Assembly (NCBI GenBank): GCA_002477565.1
Contig: DLQL01000106.1
Location: 18,261-33,172 of the forward strand
Source of the DNA: Flavobacteriaceae bacterium UBA7433
GTDB taxonomy: Bacteria; Bacteroidota; Bacteroidia; Flavobacteriales; Flavobacteriaceae
DNA length: 14,912 nt
Direction: 5' to 3'
Shown: positions 7,015 to 14,136 of the stretch, in pieces
Numbering within the stretch: the stretch's first letter is position 1
How the letters are laid out: every line of letters starts with the position of its first letter
Translations under genes and position numbers: made by a program
Notes under the pieces: model-generated
The model's database searches: none
Seen by the model: the letters and a program-made list of their open reading frames with translations, nothing else
What the model was told of the DNA's origin: nothing

Positions 7015-7096
7015 ATTGGAATTTAAAAGGTAGGTGCGTCCTTCTTTGCAGTACGAAAAAACAAACGTTAAAAACAATCCTAAAGGAAACAACAAA

Positions 7097-7714
7097 GTGA
7101 AAATTGTAACAGCCAACAGTTCGCATAGCCACTATGCAACGATCATTTGTGAGACCATTGCAGATTCTGCCAAAGTCAGAGGCACGGGGATCGCCAAACG
7201 ATCTCCAGAATACATTGTTTCCAAAATAGAAAGTGGAAACGCAGTGATTGCTTTGGAAGGTGAGAAGTTTGCAGGTTTTTGTTATATTGAAACGTGGAGC
7301 AACAAAACCTATGTAGTGCATTCGGGATTGATTGTACATCCAGATTTTAGAAATTTGGGCCTGGCAAAAAAAATAAAAAAGAAAATTTTTGACCATTCTA
7401 AAAAAATATACAAAGACGCAAAAATCTTCGGAATCACGACTGGCTTGCCAGTAATGAAAATCAATTATGAATTGGGTTACAAGCCAGTGACTTTTTCTGA
7501 GTTGACCACAGACGAAGCTTTTTGGGACGGCTGCAAAGCCTGTAGAAATTACGACATCCTGACAAGAAACGAACGAAAGATGTGTTTGTGTACGGGCATG
7601 TTGCACGACCCCAAAGCGGAAGCAGATAAAAAAGTATTCAATTCCAAAGTGTCGGCAAGACTGAAAAAAATAAAAGAAAGTTTGTTTTTAAAGAAAACAA
7701 AAAAGAAATCCTAA
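7097..7714 (+). CDS. GNAT N-acyltransferase, probable N-acylglutamate synthase of the arginine pathway
   Basis: The probable first enzyme of the pathway, moving an acyl group (succinyl or acetyl) from CoA to glutamate; the substrate is inferred from gene context. The frame opens at GTG 7034, but the GTG at 7097 is preferred: an AAAGG-like site lies nine bases before it and homologues I remember begin with the equivalent of KIVTAN. This gives 205 residues. The GNAT acyl-CoA motif is at residues about 77-98 (SGLIVHPDFRNLGLAKKI, with RxxGxA). After the fold comes a Cys-rich part, C146-x2-C149 and C163-x-C165, which could bind metal, and then a Lys-rich tail. No kinase-like domain is present, unlike classical ArgA. 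It leads the operon, 73 bp before argG. GNAT membership is firm; the exact reaction is not proven. Confidence 0.85.
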   Translation: MKIVTANSSHSHYATIICETIADSAKVRGTGIAKRSPEYIVSKIESGNAVIALEGEKFAGFCYIETWSNKTYVVHSGLIVHPDFRNLGLAKKIKKKIFDHSKKIYKDAKIFGITTGLPVMKINYELGYKPVTFSELTTDEAFWDGCKACRNYDILTRNERKMCLCTGMLHDPKAEADKKVFNSKVSARLKKIKESLFLKKTKKKS

Positions 7715-7787
7715 CACCACGAACATCCAGCGAGTGCTTGTATTCAAAGCAGAAAACACTCCTAGATCTCGTAAAATCGAAAGAAAA

Positions 7788-8984
7788 ATGAAAAAAGTAG
7801 TATTGGCATACAGTGGCGGTTTGGACACTTCCTATTGCGTAAAATATTTGATCAATGAATTGCAGTTAGAAGTGCACAGTGTTTTGGTAAACACAGGAGG
7901 CTTTAGCGAAGAAGAGCTCAAAACAGTCGAGGCAAAAGCCTACGAGATGGGCGTGACCAGTCACACCCACAAAGATATTTTGGAAACTTATTATTCAAAA
8001 GCCATCAAATACATGGTTTTTGGGAATGTTCTGAAAAACAATACTTATCCTTTGTCCGTAAGTGCAGAGCGGGTGTTTCAATCCATCGAAGTGGTCAAAT
8101 ACGCCAAAAGCCTCGGTGCGGATTACATCGCACATGGAAGCACAGGGGCAGGAAACGATCAAGTTCGTTTTGACATGATTTTTCAGACCATCGCACCAGA
8201 AATTGAAATCATCACACCCATCCGAGATTTGAAACTTACCCGCCAAGAAGAAATCGACTATTTGAAGGCAAATGGTGTCGACATGCCATGGGAAAAATCA
8301 AAATACTCAATCAACAAAGGAATTTGGGGTACTTCAGTAGGGGGTGTAGAAACCTTGACTTCACAAAAACCTTTGCCAGAATCGGCCTTTCCAAGTCCCT
8401 TGAAAAGAAACGACGAAGAGCAGGTGACCTTGACTTTTGAACGTGGAGAATTGATGGCTTTGAACGGAGTCAAAGACAGTCCGGTACAGAACATTTTAAA
8501 ATTGGAAGCCATCGCTTCCGAGTTCGCCATTGGCAGAGACATTCACGTAGGAGATACCATCGTAGGCATCAAAGGACGTGTTGGGTTTGAAGCGGCTGCG
8601 GCTACAGTCATCATCAAGGCCCACCACTTGTTGGAAAAGCATACCTTGTCAAAAGCACAGCAATTGACCAAGGAACAATTGGCAGCCACTTATGGTACCT
8701 TGTTCCACGACGGACAATACTTGGAGCCATTGATGCGCAACATAGAGAAATTTCTTGAAGACGCTCAAAAAACTGTTTCTGGAGACGTCTTTGTGACACT
8801 GAGACCATACCATTTTATGGTTACGGGCATGGACTCTCCATTTGATTTGATGGCCTCTGGTTTTGCAGATTACGGCGAAGAAAACAACGCTTGGACTTCT
8901 GAAGACGCCAAAGGGTTTATCAAAATTTACGGCATGCAAAACAAGATATTTTACCATGTCAACAAAGACTTGCTAGATGCCTGA
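7788..8984 (+). CDS. argG: Argininosuccinate synthase
   Basis: Joins citrulline and aspartate with ATP cleavage to AMP and PPi, giving argininosuccinate, in the cytosol. The 398-residue length is normal for the family. Seen in the sequence: the N-type ATP pyrophosphatase loop AYSGGLDTS at residues 7-15; AHGSTGAGNDQVRFDM at about 115-130, matching the citrulline/aspartate-binding block (usually GCTGKGNDQVRFE, here with Ser and Ala substitutions); and KYSINKGIWGTSVGG at about 172-186. The frame runs upstream to a TTG at 7734, but the glycine-rich loop should lie right after the start, so the ATG at 7788 is used; it has an A-rich leader and no clear Shine-Dalgarno site. Second gene of the operon although its reaction is next to last. 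Confidence 0.97.
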   Translation: MKKVVLAYSGGLDTSYCVKYLINELQLEVHSVLVNTGGFSEEELKTVEAKAYEMGVTSHTHKDILETYYSKAIKYMVFGNVLKNNTYPLSVSAERVFQSIEVVKYAKSLGADYIAHGSTGAGNDQVRFDMIFQTIAPEIEIITPIRDLKLTRQEEIDYLKANGVDMPWEKSKYSINKGIWGTSVGGVETLTSQKPLPESAFPSPLKRNDEEQVTLTFERGELMALNGVKDSPVQNILKLEAIASEFAIGRDIHVGDTIVGIKGRVGFEAAAATVIIKAHHLLEKHTLSKAQQLTKEQLAATYGTLFHDGQYLEPLMRNIEKFLEDAQKTVSGDVFVTLRPYHFMVTGMDSPFDLMASGFADYGEENNAWTSEDAKGFIKIYGMQNKIFYHVNKDLLDA

Positions 8985-8999
8985 TTGTTGAAACAACAG
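8981..8999 (+). other. Intercistronic hairpin at the argG stop
   Basis: CTG then TTGT pairs with ACAACAG around a TGAA loop: seven pairs with one bulged A. It overlaps the argG stop codon (8982-8984). No T-run follows, so transcription should continue into argC. Confidence 0.35.
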
Positions 9000-9071
9000 T
9001 GCGTCGAAGAAAAAAGAATTGAAAAGAACTCGCGGAGGTCGTTACAGGCAATCGCAAAAAGAAAAGAAAAA

Positions 9072-10049
9072 ATGATAAAAGCAGGAATCGTTGGAGGTGC
9101 AGGATATACGGCAGGAGAGCTGATCCGAATTTTAAACCACCACCCAAAGGCAGACTTGGACTTTGTGTACAGCACGTCCAACGCTGGAAATCCGATTACA
9201 CAAGTACACCAAGATTTGATCGGAGAGCTTTCCCTTGTCTTTACAGACACCATCAACAAAGAGGTCGATGTACTGTTTTTGTGTTTGGGGCATGGAAACT
9301 CCACCGCTTTTTTGGAAAAACATTCCTTTTCTAAAAACACCAAAATCATTGATTTGAGCAACGACTTTAGACTGAAGGCGGACGCGAAATTTCAAGGAAA
9401 AGAATTTGTATACGGGTTGCCAGAAACCTCTAAGGAAGCCATCAAAAAAGCCAATTACATCGCCAATCCAGGCTGTTTTGCCACTGCCATTCAGCTTGCC
9501 TTGCTGCCCTTGGCAGCAGCTCAGAAACTGGAACATTCTGTGCATATCAACGCGACTACAGGTGCCACAGGAGCCGGTGTTTCCCCGAGTGCTACAGGAC
9601 ATTTTGCTTGGAGAGACAACAACTTTTCCGTTTACAAACCGTTTACCCACCAACATTTGGGAGAGATCGGGGAGACCTTGCAAGATTTGCAGGCAACTGC
9701 CACTTCTAATTTGCTGTTTGTTCCCAATAGAGGCAATTTTAGCCGCGGTATATTTGCTTCTGTATACACCCAATTTGAGGGCACTTTGGAAGACGCCCAA
9801 AAATTGTACAAAGACTATTACGAAACCGCTGCCTATACACATGTCAGCAATTTACCGGTACACCTCAAACAGGTGGTGAACACCAACAAAGGACTCATCA
9901 GTCTCCACAAACACGGAGACCTCTTGCTTATTTACAGTGCCATTGACAACCTTTTGAAAGGCGCTTCTGGGCAAGCTGTTCAAAACATGAATTTGATGTT
10001 TGGCCTCGATGAAACGACCGGTTTGCAATTGAAAGGCAGTTCTTTTTAA
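9072..10049 (+). CDS. argC: N-acyl-gamma-glutamyl-phosphate reductase
   Basis: Reduces N-acylglutamyl 5-phosphate to the semialdehyde with NADPH, following ArgB in the pathway. The 325 residues carry an N-terminal Rossmann loop GIVGGAGYTAGELIRIL (residues 5-21), the catalytic Cys135 in IANPGCFATA (codon at 9474-9476), and a likely catalytic-region His in YKPFTHQHLGEI. The C-terminal LLKGASGQAVQNMNLMFG is typical of ArgC. The frame is open back to the end of argG (TTG at 8985), but the ATG at 9072 places the Rossmann loop at the N-terminus as in the family and follows an A-rich stretch. The gap from argG is 87 bp and contains a small hairpin. Assignment as ArgC is secure; whether the acyl group is acetyl or succinyl is argued under argF'. 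Confidence 0.96.
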   Translation: MIKAGIVGGAGYTAGELIRILNHHPKADLDFVYSTSNAGNPITQVHQDLIGELSLVFTDTINKEVDVLFLCLGHGNSTAFLEKHSFSKNTKIIDLSNDFRLKADAKFQGKEFVYGLPETSKEAIKKANYIANPGCFATAIQLALLPLAAAQKLEHSVHINATTGATGAGVSPSATGHFAWRDNNFSVYKPFTHQHLGEIGETLQDLQATATSNLLFVPNRGNFSRGIFASVYTQFEGTLEDAQKLYKDYYETAAYTHVSNLPVHLKQVVNTNKGLISLHKHGDLLLIYSAIDNLLKGASGQAVQNMNLMFGLDETTGLQLKGSSF

Positions 10050-10052
10050 CAC

Positions 10053-10067
10053 ATCCGACAATCGGAT
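10053..10067 (+). other. Intercistronic hairpin between argC and argD
   Basis: ATCCGA (10053-10058) and TCGGAT (10062-10067) form a perfect six-pair stem with a CAA loop, four bases after the argC stop. No T-run follows. It may mark RNA processing or protect upstream message. Confidence 0.45.
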
Positions 10068-10095
10068 TCCTCAGGGCGTCCCAAAACAAGAAAAA

Positions 10096-11220
10096 ATGAA
10101 ATTATTTGACGTATACCCACTGTACAACGTAACTCCGGTCAAAGCCGAAGGGTCCTATGTATGGGATGAAAAAGGGCAAAAATACTTGGACTTATACGGG
10201 GGGCATGCCGTGATTTCTATTGGGCACAAACACCCGCATTACGTCCATAAATTGACCGAGCAACTGCATGCGATTGGCTTTTATTCCAACGCAGTTCAAA
10301 ATCCCTTACAAGTAGAACTGACAGAAAAATTGGGCCGCATCTCAGGCTGTGAAGACTACAACCTCTTCTTGGTCAGCTCGGGAGCGGAAGCCAATGAAAA
10401 CGCTTTGAAAGTCGCTTCTTTTTACAACCAAAAATCGAGAGTCATTTCCTTCAACAGCAGTTTTCACGGAAGAACATCCGCGGCCGTTGCTGTGACGGAT
10501 AACAAAAAAATCATCGCTCCGATCAACGCCCACAATCCGGTGACCATTTTGCCTTTGAACGATGTGGTTGCTCTGGAAACCGAATTGAAAAAGGGCGATG
10601 TTTCTTCGGTAATCGTAGAAGCCATTCAAGGTGTGGGAGGTTTGGATGAAGGGACTCCAGAATTTTTCAAACAATTGGAAACATTGTGCAAACACTACGG
10701 AGTATTGTTGATTTTGGACGAAGTCCAATCGGGCTATGGGAGAAGCGGAAAATTCTTTGCGTTTCAACACCACAACATCCAACCGGACATCATCACCATT
10801 GCCAAAGGAATGGGGAATGGTTTTCCCATCGGTGGCGTCTTGATTGGAAAACACATCCAAGCATATCACGGCATGTTGGGCACCACTTTTGGAGGAAACC
10901 ATTTGGCTTGTGCGGCTGCGATATCGGTTTTGGACGTGCTGGAAGAAGAAAACCTGATGGCCAACGTCACAGCCGTTTCCGACTATTTTGTAGCTGCTGT
11001 CAAAGACCTAAAAGGACTTCAGAAAATCAAGGGAAAAGGATTGATGATAGGATTGGAATTTGACAAAGAAGTCGGGGAGCTCCGCAAAAAATTGATATAC
11101 GACGAACATATTTTCACGGGAGGTTCGATGAACAAAAAATTACTGCGCATCCTCCCTCCGTTGAATGTTCGCATCGCCGAATTGGAACCCTTTGTAAAAG
11201 CGTTGAAAAAAAGCTTGTAA
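10096..11220 (+). CDS. argD: N-acylornithine aminotransferase
   Basis: A class III, PLP-dependent aminotransferase that converts the N-acylglutamate semialdehyde to N-acylornithine using glutamate. It has 374 residues, close to the usual 375-400 for ArgD. PLP-site features are clear: SSGAEANENALK (94-105) for the phosphate, SFHGRT (122-127), LDEVQSGYGRSG (207-218) with the pyridine-binding Asp208, and the Schiff-base Lys237 in IAKGMGNGFPIGG (codon 10804-10806). GTTFGGNHLACAAA is the usual block from the partner subunit. The start at 10096 puts the family's N-terminal YPLYNVTPV at residues 7-15. It is fourth in the operon, 46 bp after argC. Some ArgD enzymes also act on succinyl-diaminopimelate or succinylornithine, so succinylated substrate is compatible. 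Confidence 0.95.
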   Translation: MKLFDVYPLYNVTPVKAEGSYVWDEKGQKYLDLYGGHAVISIGHKHPHYVHKLTEQLHAIGFYSNAVQNPLQVELTEKLGRISGCEDYNLFLVSSGAEANENALKVASFYNQKSRVISFNSSFHGRTSAAVAVTDNKKIIAPINAHNPVTILPLNDVVALETELKKGDVSSVIVEAIQGVGGLDEGTPEFFKQLETLCKHYGVLLILDEVQSGYGRSGKFFAFQHHNIQPDIITIAKGMGNGFPIGGVLIGKHIQAYHGMLGTTFGGNHLACAAAISVLDVLEEENLMANVTAVSDYFVAAVKDLKGLQKIKGKGLMIGLEFDKEVGELRKKLIYDEHIFTGGSMNKKLLRILPPLNVRIAELEPFVKALKKSL

Positions 11221-11234
11221 AAAGAGCCTCTTAT

Positions 11235-11250
11235 CTTGAAAATTCTCAAG
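11235..11250 (+). other. Intercistronic hairpin between argD and argF'
   Basis: CTTGA (11235-11239) and TCAAG (11246-11250) pair around a six-base loop, 15 bases after the argD stop; a flanking T-G wobble can add one pair. No T-run follows. Confidence 0.3.
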
Positions 11251-11276
11251 GGAGCCGTTCTTCTAAAAACACACTT

Positions 11277-12233
11277 ATGAAAAACTACTTGTCCATACAC
11301 GATTTGCCGAGCATCAAAGAAACGGTAGCTGAGGCCATTTCGTTGAAGAAAAACCCTTTGCAATTTCAAGACTTGGGAAAGAACAAAACCATTGGGTTGC
11401 TCTTTTTCAACAACAGCTTGCGAACGCGTTTGAGTACGCAAAAAGCGGCCTTGAATTTGGGCATGGAGCCCATCGTCATGAATTTTGGTTCGGAGGGATG
11501 GCAGTTGGAGTTTGAAGACGGAACCCTAATGGACCAAGGGAAGTCGGAACACATCAAAGAAGCGGCTCAGGTCATTTCTCAGTACTGCGATGTGATTGCC
11601 ATCCGCGCTTTTGCGGGACTGCAGGACAAGGGAAAAGACGAAGCTGAAGAGGTTTTAGAAAGTTTTAAAAAATACGCGACAGTACCGATCCTAAACATGG
11701 AATCGTCGGTCGGACATCCTTTGCAAGCATTGGCAGACGCCATTACGATCGAAGAGCACAAGCCCGCAAAAGAAAAAATAAAAGTGGTCTTGTCTTGGGC
11801 ACCTCACCCACGTGCCTTGCCACATGCTGTTGGCAATTCCTTTGCCGAGATGGTCCTCGCACATGAAGATGATTTTGATTTTGTGATTGCCCACCCAGAA
11901 GGCTATGAGTTGGACCCTAACAAAACCAAAGGAGCGCAGATCGAATACGACCAGAAGAAAGCTTTTGAAGGGGCTGATTTTATCTATACCAAAAATTGGT
12001 CATCGTACAAGGACTACGGAAAAGTAGCCTGCAAAGACAGTTCTTGGATCATTACAGCAGATAAAATGGCGCTGACAGACCGTGCCAAATTCATGCACTG
12101 TTTGCCGGTGCGAAGAAATGTCGTTGTCGCTGATGAAGTATTGGATTCCGATACGTCCATCGTTATCGAACAAGCCAACAACAGAACATTTTCTGCACAA
12201 ATTGTATTGAAAAAAATAATGGAAAATATGTAG
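11277..12233 (+). CDS. argF': N-succinylornithine carbamoyltransferase (SOTCase-type ArgF')
   Basis: Transfers carbamoyl from carbamoyl phosphate to an N-acylated ornithine, giving N-acylcitrulline. The 318-residue protein aligns from memory along its whole length with the Bacteroides fragilis enzyme: NNSLRTRLSTQKAALNLGM (45-63, carbamoyl-phosphate loop, SLRTR in place of STRTR), Trp75, HPLQALAD, SWAPHPRALP, HPEGYELDP, TKNW and HCLPVRRN. The residue that decides between acetyl- and succinylornithine is Pro90 in B. fragilis and Glu92 in Xanthomonas campestris; here it is Ser90 (codon 11544-11546). I recall published mutants in which Ser at this position gave the succinyl activity, so N-succinylornithine is the better prediction. 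Ordinary OTCase is excluded by the missing STRTR motif and by the HCLPVRRN form. Start at 11277 matches the B. fragilis numbering. Confidence 0.9.
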   Translation: MKNYLSIHDLPSIKETVAEAISLKKNPLQFQDLGKNKTIGLLFFNNSLRTRLSTQKAALNLGMEPIVMNFGSEGWQLEFEDGTLMDQGKSEHIKEAAQVISQYCDVIAIRAFAGLQDKGKDEAEEVLESFKKYATVPILNMESSVGHPLQALADAITIEEHKPAKEKIKVVLSWAPHPRALPHAVGNSFAEMVLAHEDDFDFVIAHPEGYELDPNKTKGAQIEYDQKKAFEGADFIYTKNWSSYKDYGKVACKDSSWIITADKMALTDRAKFMHCLPVRRNVVVADEVLDSDTSIVIEQANNRTFSAQIVLKKIMENM

Positions 12234-12260
12234 TTTTACACTGCCACAAACAAACAAACC

Positions 12261-13040
12261 ATGAAGCAAAAACTGCGCATTGTAAAAGTAGGAGGCAATG
12301 TCATCAACCACCCCGAAGCCTTGGAGAGTTTTTTAACTGACTTTTCGGCGTTGAAAGGACTCAATATATTGGTACACGGTGGTGGCAAACGCGCCTCTCA
12401 AATGGTTTCAGATTTGGGCTTGGTTCCCAAAATGGTGAACGGACGGAGAATCACAGATGCGGCGACGTTGGAAGTGGTCACGATGGTCTATGCCGGTTTG
12501 TTGAATAAAAACATCACAGCCTCTTTGCAACAAAAAGGCTGCAATGCCCTCGGTTTGTCCGGGGCAGATGCGAATTGCATCCAAGCACACAAAAGAGCCG
12601 TTACTGACATCGATTACGGTTTTGTGGGCGATGTAGCTGCGGTCAATGTCCAAAGCATTTCCGTGTTTTTGCAGGCAGGGATGGTTCCAGTTTTTTGCGC
12701 CCTGACGCACGATCAAAAGGGACAGCTCTTGAACACCAATGCCGATACCATTGCAGCGAGCTTGGCCACAGGACTTTCAGCAACATACGATGTGGAATTG
12801 CTCTATGCGTTTGAAAAAAACGGCGTCCTTCGAGATGTGAATGACGACCATTCTGTGATTGCCAGCATCAATTCAGCTTCCTATCAAATTTTGAAAGATA
12901 CGGGTGTGATCAGCGAAGGCATGCTGCCAAAAATGGAAAACTGTTTTGAGGCCCTGCAAAAAGGCGTGGCGAAAGTACTCCTTGGAAATCCGACCCTCTT
13001 ACGCAACAAAGAGCAACCTTTTACAACACTCACACTATGA
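12261..13040 (+). CDS. argB: N-acylglutamate kinase
   Basis: Phosphorylates the gamma-carboxylate of N-acylglutamate with ATP. The 259-residue amino acid kinase fold begins directly with the first strand, KLRIVKVGGNVI (Lys9, Gly11, Gly12), then HGGG (39-42), the substrate-binding Arg63 in NGRRITD, NTNAD with Asn158 and Asp162 at the same numbers as in E. coli ArgB, and GMLPKM with Lys224 for ATP. The N-terminal helix that mediates arginine inhibition in hexameric acetylglutamate kinases is absent, so the enzyme is probably a dimer not inhibited by arginine; that is inferred from known families. The stop overlaps the argE start by four bases (13037-13040), suggesting translational coupling. 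It lies 27 bp after argF'. Confidence 0.94.
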   Translation: MKQKLRIVKVGGNVINHPEALESFLTDFSALKGLNILVHGGGKRASQMVSDLGLVPKMVNGRRITDAATLEVVTMVYAGLLNKNITASLQQKGCNALGLSGADANCIQAHKRAVTDIDYGFVGDVAAVNVQSISVFLQAGMVPVFCALTHDQKGQLLNTNADTIAASLATGLSATYDVELLYAFEKNGVLRDVNDDHSVIASINSASYQILKDTGVISEGMLPKMENCFEALQKGVAKVLLGNPTLLRNKEQPFTTLTL

Positions 13041-14107
13041 TGACACAGCTCCAAGACAACGCATTGACATTGCTCAAGGAATTGATCAAAATTCAATCTT
13101 TTTCAAAAGAAGAAGACGGGACAGCAGATTTGCTAGAAAAGTGGTTTGCAGACAAGAGCATCGTTGCAGCGCGAGACCGAAACAATGTTTGGGCGGTCAA
13201 CCAACACTTTGACGCAGCCAAACCCACCCTCTTGCTCAATTCCCACCACGATACGGTAAAGCCCAACGCGGCTTATACCCGAGATCCTTTTTTGCCCACT
13301 GTTGAGGATGGAAAACTGTATGGATTGGGTTCCAACGACGCTGGAGGGTGCTTGGTGGGCCTGCTCGCAGCTTTTTCCTATTTTTATGAGCAGGAAAATT
13401 TGGCCTACAACCTCGTGATCGCCGCAACGGCTGAGGAGGAGAATTCAGGAGAAAATGGCATTGCTTTTCTGTTGCCCCTTCTGCCCAAAATAGATGTGGC
13501 GATTGTAGGAGAACCGACCTTGTTGGATTTGGCCATAGCAGAAAAGGGATTGGTGGTTTTGGACGCGGTGGTCAAAGGAACACCTGGACATGCTGCACAC
13601 ACCCAAAACACTGAAAATCCAATCAACAAGGCACTGCAAGAATTGTCTTGGTTTGACAGCTTTCAATTTCCAAAACTTTCCGAAGCTTTGGGGGCCGTAA
13701 AAATGACGGTCACACAGATCAATGCAGGTTCCCAACACAATGTGGTTCCTGCAGAACTGCATTTTGTAGTGGACGTTCGGGTGACCGATGCCTATACAAA
13801 CCAAGAGGTTTTGGACCTTGTACAAGCCCATAGCAATTGTGAAATAAAAGCGCGTTCTTTGCGGTTGAACTCTTCGTCCATTGATCCGACACACCCCTTG
13901 GTCAAGGCTGGAGTGAAATTGGGAAAAAAAACGTACGGCTCTCCGACGTTGTCTGACCAATCTCGTTTGACATGTCAATCCCTAAAATTGGGTCCAGGAG
14001 ATTCTTTGCGTTCGCATTCTGCAGATGAATTCATCCATGTACAAGAGGTAATGGACGGGGTGGAATTTTACATAAAATTATTAAAAGAAGTCGTGCAAAC
14101 GATCTAA
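13037..14107 (+). CDS. argE: M20-family deacylase acting on N-acylcitrulline (ArgE type)
   Basis: Removes the acyl group from the carbamoylated intermediate to yield citrulline. In a pathway with ArgF' the natural substrate is N-succinyl- or N-acetylcitrulline rather than acetylornithine; this is inferred from context. The 356 residues carry the M20 metal site: His70 and Asp72 in SHHDTV, bridging Asp101 in GSNDAGG, catalytic Glu134 and ligand Glu135 in TAEEENSG, Glu159 in GEPT, and His327 in LRSHSADE. The dimerisation domain is at about 168-270, with GTPGHAAH at 181-188. It starts inside the end of argB (ATG at 13037; a second ATG at 13040 is possible). DapE and ArgE are close relatives, but the operon settles the pathway. 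Confidence 0.92.
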   Translation: MMTQLQDNALTLLKELIKIQSFSKEEDGTADLLEKWFADKSIVAARDRNNVWAVNQHFDAAKPTLLLNSHHDTVKPNAAYTRDPFLPTVEDGKLYGLGSNDAGGCLVGLLAAFSYFYEQENLAYNLVIAATAEEENSGENGIAFLLPLLPKIDVAIVGEPTLLDLAIAEKGLVVLDAVVKGTPGHAAHTQNTENPINKALQELSWFDSFQFPKLSEALGAVKMTVTQINAGSQHNVVPAELHFVVDVRVTDAYTNQEVLDLVQAHSNCEIKARSLRLNSSSIDPTHPLVKAGVKLGKKTYGSPTLSDQSRLTCQSLKLGPGDSLRSHSADEFIHVQEVMDGVEFYIKLLKEVVQTI

Positions 14108-14136
14108 AAATACAAATCAAGTTAAAAAAGCAAACT

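Larger units (their letters stand above)
6670..7096 (+). other. Regulatory gap between the MscS gene and the arginine operon
   Basis: The only stretch above 300 bp without a conventional gene. In order it contains: a terminator-like hairpin (6689-6738), P1 (6749-6756), a 23-codon Arg-rich leader ORF (6762-6833), competing hairpins (6802-6857), an AT-rich segment with nothing recognisable (about 6860-6950), P2 (6955-6962), a palindrome (6972-6983), and a GC-rich hairpin (7001-7014). A second short open frame (6978-7100) overlaps the GNAT start. The two-promoter reading is inference. Confidence 0.6.

Noticed and set aside
7034..7096. N-terminal extension of the GNAT protein from GTG 7034
   Set aside because: No Shine-Dalgarno-like site, and the homologue start corresponds to KIVTAN at 7097, which has an AAAGG-like site upstream.
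6971..7606. Long minus-strand ORF opposite the GNAT gene
   Set aside because: It mirrors a well-recognised coding frame, has no recognisable domain, and is a shadow frame.
7734..7787. N-terminal extension of ArgG from TTG 7734
   Set aside because: The ATP pyrophosphatase loop sits within the first 15 residues in this family, as it does from ATG 7788.
8985..9071. 29-residue extension of ArgC from TTG 8985
   Set aside because: The Rossmann strand should begin at the N-terminus; the extension overlaps a hairpin and is Lys/Arg-rich filler.
9132..9842. 236-codon minus-strand ORF opposite argC
   Set aside because: Shadow of argC; composition is Cys/Phe/Gln-rich without any family motif.
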